Below, one piece after another: positions 57,806-64,000 of a DNA stretch of 64,000 nucleotides (its first letter is position 1; each line of letters starts with the position of its first letter). The notes beneath the pieces are model-generated. The model had not been told where the DNA came from and did not search any database. It worked only from the letters and a program-made list of their open reading frames with translations. Source of the stretch: Microbulbifer yueqingensis. Lineage in GTDB: Bacteria; Pseudomonadota; Gammaproteobacteria; Pseudomonadales; Cellvibrionaceae. The translations under genes and the position numbers were made by a program. The stretch is from positions 310,001-374,000 of the forward strand of contig NZ_FNFH01000003.1 in assembly GCF_900100355.1 (NCBI RefSeq), read 5' to 3'.

Positions 57806-57914
57806 GGCTAGGTGGCAGAGTGGTTATGCAGTGAACTGCAACTCCAGCGCCAGCGGCCAGAAAAGTGCCGGTGACATCGAACCGGCGGAGCGAAACCTCT
57901 GAATTCGATGATAT
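57806..57914 (+). repeat. tRNA-Cys-derived tandem repeat, unit 2
   Basis: 109-base unit, almost identical to unit 1; differences are GGCTAGG for GGCCAGG, a G to T change after the anticodon region, and one A less in an A run. Its first seven bases equal those of the real tRNA-Cys, which begins immediately after the unit. Confidence 0.85.
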
Positions 57915-57988
57915 GGCTAGGTGGCAGAGTGGTTATGCAGCGGACTGCAACTCCGTGTACGCCGGTTCGATTCCGACCCTAGCCTCCA
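57915..57988 (+). tRNA. tRNA-Cys (GCA)
   Basis: 74-base cloverleaf: acceptor GGCTAGG / CCTAGCC, anticodon loop CTGCAAC reading GCA, T loop TTCGATT, TCCA end. The intact member of a three-unit array. Confidence 0.95.
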
Positions 57989-58084
57989 TTTTCCCCACAC
58001 CGGCGTCACCTGTGCCGCCGGTGATCCGCGAGAGTCAGCGCCCCAGGCTCGGTTAGCGCTGGGACCATACAACTCTCGCCCCCT

Positions 58085-58171
58085 GCCCGGGTGGTGGAAT
58101 CGGTAGACACAGGAGACTTAAAATCTCCCGGCCTTACGGCCGTGCCGGTTCAAGTCCGGCCCCGGGCACCA
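58085..58171 (+). tRNA. tRNA-Leu (TAA)
   Basis: 87-base class II tRNA: acceptor GCCCGGG / CCCGGGC, anticodon stem GGAGA/TCTCC with loop CTTAAAA reading TAA, long variable arm (GGCCTTACGGCC), T loop TTCAAGT, ACCA end. Confidence 0.96.
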
Positions 58172-58556
58172 CTTCCAGCCTTTGACTACTTTATCCTCGC
58201 CGGCAATCATCTGGCCATGCGCAACAGGCCCCCTCCCCTGTCCTGCAGCAGTTCAAATTTAGGACGTTAGCATCCCCGCTGGATTTCCTGCCGCAGCCCC
58301 TGCTCCTTGCCCCGCTCAAAATGAGATAAGTGAAAATGATTTACCTATCGATCAGAATGAGCGCCGCGCCAAAAATAAAAAAACATCCTATTTGCCTGGG
58401 CTTTTTGAACAAACCCTTGTTTTTTTAATCCGTGATGTTTACTCCGGTGCCGAGCGCCGATTAGATGGAGGCAGCGGTACTGCCACAGCAGACCCTGTTT
58501 GCCCTGAGGTCAGTAGTAGGGAAAAGACTGAACAAAATGCAAAAAAAGGGAATTGT
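58172..58556. other. AT-rich region upstream of the S8 protease
   Basis: About 385 bases; the part 58325-58440 is strongly AT-rich and probably holds the protease promoter, with a weak AACAA/TTGTT hairpin followed by T at 58418-58436. The open frame upstream of 58557 is a run-on and lacks a signal peptide or family match. No tRNA-Gly is found here. Confidence 0.5.
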
Positions 58557-59888
58557 ATGCTTCGTAAACACACCATTGCGTTTTTCTCCATGCTCTCCGT
58601 TGGGAGCGCCCTCTCCGCGAACGTCCAGGCCGACCCATGGCTAGTGGTCGTGCACGGTAATGAGGTCCGACAGGAAACCCTTAACCAGATCGCCGCCGCC
58701 GGCGGCCAGGTGACCAGGAATATTTCCCAGATTGGGGTCCTGCAGGTCGAGGCGGATGAAAACTTCGGGCAGGCCGCGCGCGCCATTGCCGGGGTCAAGC
58801 ATTTGAGCAGCGATTCAACCTTCCAGTTTTATCACCCCGTCACCGAGGATGGAGTCTCCCTGGAGTACGCAAGCAATCCGCCCGGCAGTGGTGATGATGA
58901 TTTCTTTTTTGACCTGCAGTGGGGGCACGATGCCGTCAATGCACCGGAAGCCTGGAACAACGGCATTACCGGCAAGGGTGTGCGGGTGGCAGTGATTGAT
59001 GGCGGCTACGACCTGGATCACCCGGACCTCGCTCCCAACATCTACCTGAAGGCGAGCAAGGACTTCACTGGCGAAGGCCTGGATTACAGCATCGACGACA
59101 CCTTCAGCCACGGCTCCCATGTCGCCGGAACCATAGCTGCCGCGGACAATGGCTTCGGGACCATCGGCGTTGCCCCCGAGGCAACACTGATACTCCTGAA
59201 GGCACTGCGCGATGAGGGCTCAGGTTCTTTCGGCGACGTGGCTGCCGCGATTGTGCATGCGGCCGATTACGGTGCTGATGTCATCAACATGAGCCTGGGT
59301 GCTTCTTTTCCTGCGAGCGCGGAGGGTGCGGCGGCGCTGAAGGTCATGATGTCCCGGGCAACCACCTACGCGCATAATGCCGGCTCGACCATCATCACTT
59401 CAGCTGGCAATGACGCGCGCGACGGGGACAAGGACACCGACACCGTGACGCTGCCGGCAGACTCGCCGCATGTCATCTCCATTTCAGCGACTGGCCCCCG
59501 TGGCTGGGCCGCCGGAAGTGACGACCTCAATGAGCTGGCAGTCTACTCAAACTATGGCCAGTCCCTGATCGACTTCGCGGCACCCGGCGGTGACTACGAG
59601 TATTACCTGACAAATGGCACTGCCAACTGCGAGGTCGCCGGGCTGCTGCGGCCGTGCGGTGTGTTCGACTTTGTATTCAGCACTGGCAACGGCGGCTGGT
59701 ACTGGTCGGTGGGCACCAGCATGGCTGCCCCGCACGCTGCCGGCGTAGCCGCCCTACAACTTCAGGCCAATGGCGGCCAATTGAAGCCAGCCCAGCTGGA
59801 GTCGGAGCTTGCCCACGAGGCCCTCGACCTGGGCAAGCCTGGCAATGACGACGACTTCGGCGGCGGCCTGGTCCAGGCACCCCGCTAA
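58557..59888 (+). CDS. Secreted S8 family (subtilase) serine protease
   Basis: Exported subtilisin-like protease (443 aa). The ATG at 58557 follows AGGG and gives a signal peptide ending ANVQAD. A propeptide of the I9 type (WLVVVHGNEVRQETLNQIAAAGGQV, about 28-85) precedes the catalytic domain. Triad: Asp148 in AVIDGGYDLDHPDL, His185 in FSHGSHVAGTIAAADN, Ser388 in SVGTSMAAPHAAGVAALQ; oxyanion Asn285 in TSAGNDARDG. A short cysteine pair near 358/367 may form a disulfide. No C-terminal extra domain. A plausible type II secretion substrate. Confidence 0.95.
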   Translation: MLRKHTIAFFSMLSVGSALSANVQADPWLVVVHGNEVRQETLNQIAAAGGQVTRNISQIGVLQVEADENFGQAARAIAGVKHLSSDSTFQFYHPVTEDGVSLEYASNPPGSGDDDFFFDLQWGHDAVNAPEAWNNGITGKGVRVAVIDGGYDLDHPDLAPNIYLKASKDFTGEGLDYSIDDTFSHGSHVAGTIAAADNGFGTIGVAPEATLILLKALRDEGSGSFGDVAAAIVHAADYGADVINMSLGASFPASAEGAAALKVMMSRATTYAHNAGSTIITSAGNDARDGDKDTDTVTLPADSPHVISISATGPRGWAAGSDDLNELAVYSNYGQSLIDFAAPGGDYEYYLTNGTANCEVAGLLRPCGVFDFVFSTGNGGWYWSVGTSMAAPHAAGVAALQLQANGGQLKPAQLESELAHEALDLGKPGNDDDFGGGLVQAPR

Positions 59889-59901
59889 TCAGGAGCCCAA
59901 A

Positions 59902-59934
59902 AAAAGGCCCGTGCGTCCAGCGCACGGGCCTTTT
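59902..59934. terminator. Bidirectional intrinsic terminator between protease and pgsA
   Basis: Stem AAAAGGCCCGTGCG / CGCACGGGCCTTTT with a short TCCAG loop; A and T tracts on both sides serve the convergent protease (plus) and pgsA (minus) genes. Confidence 0.92.
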
Positions 59935-59958
59935 GCGTCCAGCATATCAGGCGGTTCT

Positions 59959-60534
59959 TCAGGATTCGCCTTCAGAACTCTCGCCGCTGTCCATCAGGGC
60001 CGGCCATGCAGCGCGGAGGTAGATAAACATCGACCAGAGCGTGAGTGCTGCCGCGGTATACAGCAATATGTAGCCCAGGGTCTCCATCAGCGGGAATTCC
60101 CGCACATCGAAGGCCAGCAATACAATGATTGCGGCCATTTGTGCGGTGGTCTTTACCTTGCCGATAAAAGAGACCGCGACACTGCTGCGCAGGCCCAATC
60201 CCGCCATCCATTCGCGGAGCGCCGAAACCGCGATCTCGCGCCCGATAATGACCGCCGCAGCAATGGTAAACCAGGCATTCTGGTGCAGGCCCACGAGCAG
60301 CACCAGCGCAGTGGCGACCATCAGCTTATCCGCGACCGGGTCCAGGAAAGCCCCGAATGGTGTGCTCTGGTTCATCTTGCGGGCAATGTACCCATCCAGC
60401 CAGTCAGTGATCGCAGCGAGGGAAAAAATAACAGCGGAAGCCAGGTAGCTCCACTTGTACGGCAGAAAGAAGACCAATACCAGAACCGGTATCAGTGCGA
60501 CCCGGAAAAGGGTCAATTGATTGGCGAGTGTCAT
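59959..60534 (-). CDS. pgsA: CDP-diacylglycerol-glycerol-3-phosphate 3-phosphatidyltransferase
   Basis: Membrane enzyme of phosphatidylglycerol synthesis (191 aa). The CDP-alcohol phosphotransferase motif reads [31 protein letters not shown] (D-G-x2-A-R-x8-G-x3-D-x3-D). N-terminus [20 protein letters not shown] is canonical; four membrane segments. 91 bases downstream of uvrC, on the same strand, as in many gammaproteobacteria. Confidence 0.96.
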   Translation of the reverse strand: MTLANQLTLFRVALIPVLVLVFFLPYKWSYLASAVIFSLAAITDWLDGYIARKMNQSTPFGAFLDPVADKLMVATALVLLVGLHQNAWFTIAAAVIIGREIAVSALREWMAGLGLRSSVAVSFIGKVKTTAQMAAIIVLLAFDVREFPLMETLGYILLYTAAALTLWSMFIYLRAAWPALMDSGESSEGES

Positions 60535-60625
60535 GCTTTTCCCTGTACTTATGGTGGGCGTACGTTACCAACTTGTCGGCCAAAAAGAAACTTTACGCGC
60601 CCGGCTAGCATTGCCAACAGTGCGG

Positions 60626-62473
60626 TCAATGACTGTGTAAAGCCGAGTATATATCCTGTGCGAGCTTGCGGCTTACCCCCTCCACGGACGCGATTTCCTG
60701 CACCGTGGCACGCTTGATCTCCTGCAAGCCGCCAAAATGACGCAACAGCGCGCGTCGCCGCGCTGGCCCGACGCCGGGAATCCCCTCCAGGGGCGACTCA
60801 CGCCGTTTCTTGTCGCGGCGTTGCCGGTGGCCGGTGATGGCAAAACGGTGGGCTTCATCGCGAACCTGCTGGATCAAGTGCAGGGCCGGAGAGTCTGCGG
60901 ACAGGACCAGCTCACGATCACCCGCCACCACATAGAGAGTCTCGAAACCTGCCTTACGCGTGGTCCCCTTGGCGACCCCGACAATCTGCACCCCGACCAC
61001 ACCCAGGGCATTGAGGCTCTCCACAGCCTGGCGCACCTGCCCCTTACCGCCATCGATCAACAGGATGTTGGGGAACTTGCCCTCCCCGCTCGATAGTCGG
61101 GTGTAGCGCCGCTTCAACGCCTGGGCCATGGCCGCATAATCGTCCCCGGCCTTGATGCCCTCAATATTGAAGCGGCGATAATCCGACTTCACCGGACCCC
61201 CGGTGTCGAAAACCACGCAGGATGCCACCGTTGCCTCGCCGCTGGAGTGGCTGATATCGAAGCATTCAAGCCGCTCGGGCAGCTGCTCGAGCTCAAGTGC
61301 TTCCTGCAGGGCCCCAAACCGGTCCTGCAGTTTTTGCTGCGCGGCCGTCCGACTGCCGAGGTTCTGCACCGCAGCCTGTTGCGCCATGGAGACCCAGGTG
61401 GCCCGGCTACCGCGGAGCCGGTAGGATATGGTTACATCGCGGCCCGCCTGCTGGCTGAGTGCCTGCTGCAGGGCCTCGTGGTCGCCGATCTCTTCTGAGG
61501 CGAGGACTTCCCGCGGTATCTCGCGCTGGCTGCCGAGGTAAAACTGGGGAATAAAGGCTGACAATAACTCGGCGTTGCTGAGACCCAGGCGCTCCTCCGG
61601 GAAAAAGCTGCGACTGCCCAAAATCCGGCCCTGGCGCACGAACAGCACATGGACACAGCAGGACCCACCCTGCGTGGCCACACCCATGACATCCGCATTG
61701 CCGCTCGCTTTCTCCGCCACCTGGTCGGCCTGCAGTCGCCTCAGGTCTGCTATCTGGTCGCGCAAGCGTGCAGCCCGTTCAAAGTCGAGATCACGCGAGG
61801 CCCGTTCCATCTGGTCGGCCAGCTCGCGCATGATCTTGTCGCTCTTGCCTGCGAGGAACATTTCAGCGTGCCGCACATCGGTGCGGTAATCGTCCTCGCT
61901 GATAAACCCCACACAGGGGGCGGTACAGCGCTCTATCTGGTATTGGAGGCAGGGGCGGGAGCGGTTACGGAAGACACTGTCTTCGCAGGAGCGGATACGG
62001 AAAGTCTTCTGCAGGAAATTGAGACTGTCACGTACGGAAGCCGCGTTTGGGTAGGGACCGAAGTACTGCCCCTTCTTACGCTTGGCGCCACGGTGCAGGG
62101 CGATGCGCGGGTAGGTATCAGTACTGGAAAGGAAGATATAGGGGTAACCCTTGTCGTCCCGCAGCATGACATTGTATGGCGGGCGCTGGGACTTGATCAG
62201 GCTCTGTTCGAGTATCAGCGCCTCGGTTTCACTGCGAGTGACTGTGACCTCGATGCTGTTGATGCGCTGGACCAGCGCCATCGTCTTGGCGGTGAGGCCG
62301 GATGCACGGAAATAGCTGGACAGGCGATTGCGCAGGTTCTTCGCCTTGCCCACGTACAGGATGCGCCCCCCTGCATCAAACATCTGGTAGACGCCGGGTT
62401 TGCGCGTGACCGATTGCAGGAAGCGCTTGCTGTCAAACGAGTGTACAGTGCCCGGGACGTCGCTATCTGTCAT
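60626..62473 (-). CDS. uvrC: Excinuclease ABC subunit C
   Basis: Dual-incision nuclease of nucleotide excision repair (615 aa). The N-terminal GIY-YIG domain shows KPGVYQMFDAGGRILYVGKAKNLRNRLSSYFR, followed by the UvrB-binding (UVR) block KIMRELADQMERASRDLDFERAARLRDQI. The RNase H-like domain has RLECFDISHSSGEATVASCVVF, and LLIDGGKGQ holds the catalytic Asp. The C-terminal helix-hairpin-helix motifs are LEGIPGVGPARRRALLRHFGG and SVEGVSRKLAQDIYSAL. Between gacA and pgsA, a conserved order. Confidence 0.97.
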   Translation of the reverse strand: MTDSDVPGTVHSFDSKRFLQSVTRKPGVYQMFDAGGRILYVGKAKNLRNRLSSYFRASGLTAKTMALVQRINSIEVTVTRSETEALILEQSLIKSQRPPYNVMLRDDKGYPYIFLSSTDTYPRIALHRGAKRKKGQYFGPYPNAASVRDSLNFLQKTFRIRSCEDSVFRNRSRPCLQYQIERCTAPCVGFISEDDYRTDVRHAEMFLAGKSDKIMRELADQMERASRDLDFERAARLRDQIADLRRLQADQVAEKASGNADVMGVATQGGSCCVHVLFVRQGRILGSRSFFPEERLGLSNAELLSAFIPQFYLGSQREIPREVLASEEIGDHEALQQALSQQAGRDVTISYRLRGSRATWVSMAQQAAVQNLGSRTAAQQKLQDRFGALQEALELEQLPERLECFDISHSSGEATVASCVVFDTGGPVKSDYRRFNIEGIKAGDDYAAMAQALKRRYTRLSSGEGKFPNILLIDGGKGQVRQAVESLNALGVVGVQIVGVAKGTTRKAGFETLYVVAGDRELVLSADSPALHLIQQVRDEAHRFAITGHRQRRDKKRRESPLEGIPGVGPARRRALLRHFGGLQEIKRATVQEIASVEGVSRKLAQDIYSALHSH

Positions 62474-62532
62474 GGATTACGCCAATTACTTCTGAGCGGA
62501 ATACATCGTGGCCCGGCCCCGCAATCGGGGGC

Positions 62533-63186
62533 TCAGAGCACTGCCTCGGGATCCAGGACCTGATATTTCACCGCAAGCAGGGTCAGCTCAACATCACTCT
62601 GGATACAGAGCTTTTCAAAGATGCGGTAACGGTAACTGTTGACAGTTTTCGGGCTGACCGCAAGCGTCGAGGCAATCTCCGCAACCTTGCTCCCATTGAC
62701 GATCATGATCGCTGTCTGGAGCTCCCGCTCCGAAAGGTCGTCAAATGGGGAAGATTTCTCGGCCTTGCCGTTTACGTTGCGAAGCGCCAGCTTTGTAGCC
62801 ATGGAGCTACTAAGGTAAACGCTTCCCGAGTGCACCGTCCTGATGGCCTTCACCATCTCTTCGAGGTCGGCACCCTTGGTGACGTAACCGGAAGCACCGG
62901 CCTGCATCAGCCGGCCGGGAAACAGGTCATCGTCCAGTGCGCTCACGGCAATAACCCGCGAATCCGGCACACGGGCCAACAACTTGCGAGTTGCCTCCAT
63001 ACCACCCATACCCGGCATTTTGACATCCATCAGGATGACATCCGCGGGCTGCTGGCGGACAAATGCGAGCGCCTCTTCGCCGCTGCTGGCCTGGCCAACA
63101 ACTTCAATATCCGGGACGTCACTGAGCATGCGCGAAATTCCCATCCGCACAAGGTCGTGATCGTCAACCACCAAGACTCTAATCAA
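62533..63186 (-). CDS. gacA: GacA/UvrY-like response regulator
   Basis: NarL/FixJ-family regulator (217 aa). Receiver domain: acidic pair in VVDDHDLVRMGI, phospho-Asp54 in VILMDVKMPGM, Lys in VTKGADLEEM. C-terminal LuxR-type helix-turn-helix: LSERELQTAIMIVNGSKVAEIASTLAVSPKTVNSYRYRIFEKL. GacA/UvrY is expected here because it precedes uvrC in gammaproteobacteria. The partner sensor is not in the window. Confidence 0.93.
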   Translation of the reverse strand: MIRVLVVDDHDLVRMGISRMLSDVPDIEVVGQASSGEEALAFVRQQPADVILMDVKMPGMGGMEATRKLLARVPDSRVIAVSALDDDLFPGRLMQAGASGYVTKGADLEEMVKAIRTVHSGSVYLSSSMATKLALRNVNGKAEKSSPFDDLSERELQTAIMIVNGSKVAEIASTLAVSPKTVNSYRYRIFEKLCIQSDVELTLLAVKYQVLDPEAVL

Positions 63187-63471
63187 ATTAGCTCCAACTA
63201 CGGATTGTGGGGACAGCGAACTATTCCATTATTTCGGTCCCGCACACTTTTTTACGTGTTCTTGTACCCGGTGCACCAAAGCTTCCGGGCAAATCCACAG
63301 AGCCTCGAACCAAAATACCAGACAATCGCGGCAGTGCAAAGAGACTATCACCCCACAGGCACGGCGACGCCCATGACGTTGGATTCTCAACCCCGGATAT
63401 AACCAAAAGACATGAAAGGTCGCCAGCACGAGGGGCTTCCGGGAACCGGTTCTATCGTGTCGTTCGCACGC

Positions 63472-64000
63472 TCATGATGGGAACATACGAAACGTGAGGC
63501 TGACCCGCTCCCCCAGCTGGCGCCGGCTTTTCGCTACCTGGTGCAGCCAATGGTGCTGGACAGCCCCGGACGTGAGAAGCAGGGAGCCCTTGCCCAGCGA
63601 CAGTGCCAGCCGCCCTTCCCCGCTGCGGCGCTTGAAGGAGAGCCGGCGCGGCTCGCCAAGACTCAGGGTGGCGATTACCGGGTGGTCACCGAGTTCACGC
63701 TCGTCATCAGCGTGCCAGCCCATACTGTCCTCGCCCCCGCGATAATGGTTGGCCAGCACCGAATTGAAGCAAAAACCGGCTTTTGCCAGGCGCTGCCGGA
63801 TACGGAATAGCTCCACAGGCCAGGGCTGCCCGACCTGCGCGAGGCCTGACCAGCGATAGGTGATTCCCGGATCGGCAACAAAGGCGTGTCGCCGCGGAAT
63901 CGGGTGACTGCGCCCAAACATGCGGATACTGGGCTGCTCCCACGACAGCCGCGTAAACAGCGACTGCATCAAGGCAAGGTCCTCCCCCGGTCGCAGCCAG
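63472..64000 (-). CDS. AlkB-like Fe(II)/2-oxoglutarate dioxygenase (partial, runs off right edge)
   Basis: DNA-repair-type dioxygenase; the frame stays open from 63972 to the window end, so the N-terminus lies beyond. Fe and co-substrate motifs: FNSVLANHYRGGEDSMGWHADDERELG (H-x-D), then HHWLHQVAKSRRQLGERVSLTFRMF (distal His and the Arg of the R-x5-R motif). The loop between carries SLGEPRRLSFKRR, the nucleotide-recognition-lid type stretch. This fits the short AlkB homologues (AlkB2/3-like); exact substrate unknown. Confidence 0.88.
   Translation of the reverse strand, partial: WLRPGEDLALMQSLFTRLSWEQPSIRMFGRSHPIPRRHAFVADPGITYRWSGLAQVGQPWPVELFRIRQRLAKAGFCFNSVLANHYRGGEDSMGWHADDERELGDHPVIATLSLGEPRRLSFKRRSGEGRLALSLGKGSLLLTSGAVQHHWLHQVAKSRRQLGERVSLTFRMFPS

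Noticed and set aside
57702..57902. 66-codon open frame across the tRNA-Cys repeats
   Set aside because: Simply a read-through of the repeat units; repeats explain it.

Overview
The window is a GC-rich, densely packed gammaproteobacterial chromosome segment. Supporting this are a uvrC-pgsA pair with a GacA/UvrY-type regulator upstream, an AcrAB-type pump with a divergent AcrR-like regulator, a complete gspC-M secretion operon, Prc, ETF/ETF-QO and TesB. The mix of a second N-type ATPase, an Mrp-like cation antiporter, TonB receptors and secreted hydrolases suggests a marine or saline member of the Cellvibrionales (Microbulbifer-like). That placement is inference; no rRNA or other taxonomic marker is present.

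Layout. 1-6276 (minus): N-type F1Fo ATPase operon atpD-C-Q-B-E-F-A-G, with atpG cut by the left edge. A glyceraldehyde-3-phosphate dehydrogenase gene lies directly upstream and is probably co-transcribed. 7.5-10.8 kb: pirin, MscS-type channel, AzoR, CMP/guanine-type deaminase. 10.9-15.5 kb (minus): two TonB-dependent receptors. 15.6-20.9 kb: RND pump and membrane fusion protein with a divergent TetR regulator and a palindromic operator. 21-28.5 kb (minus): a rearranged nine-gene Mrp-type antiporter operon. 29.2-32.2 kb: prc and xthA. 32.3-35.1 kb: arsR-gapdh-arsJ organoarsenical efflux operon with an overlapping operator and promoter. 35.2-37.4 kb: a hybrid histidine kinase homologue that lacks the phospho-accepting histidine. 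37.5-38.1 kb: two small conserved-type proteins. 38.3-48.9 kb (minus): type II secretion operon gspC to gspM. 49.2-52.8 kb: etfBA and divergent ETF:ubiquinone oxidoreductase, with a PsrA-like site between them. 53.2-55.6 kb: DUF1285 protein, TetR regulator and TesB thioesterase. 55.7-58.2 kb: tRNA-Pro, a secreted HELVH protein, two tandem tRNA-Cys-derived repeats, tRNA-Cys and tRNA-Leu. 58.6-59.9 kb: secreted S8 protease. 60-64 kb (minus): pgsA, uvrC, gacA-like regulator and an AlkB-like gene cut by the right edge.

How it fits together. Much of the segment serves ion and energy homeostasis at the membrane (N-ATPase, Mrp, MscS, RND pump, ETF chain). It also serves exchange with the outside (TonB receptors, type II secretion, two signal-peptide proteins that could be its substrates). 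The two GAPDH genes sit in different contexts: one heads the ATPase operon, the other belongs to the arsenate detoxification pathway.

Points most worth a second look: the tandem tRNA-Cys-derived 110-base repeats and a minus-facing terminator with no known gene; the N-ATPase alpha subunit with Arg in place of the P-loop Lys and a c subunit lacking part of the sodium-ligand set; the absence of atpR; the GAPDH/N-ATPase pairing; the Mrp complex with three antiporter-like subunits; and the histidine-less sensor kinase.
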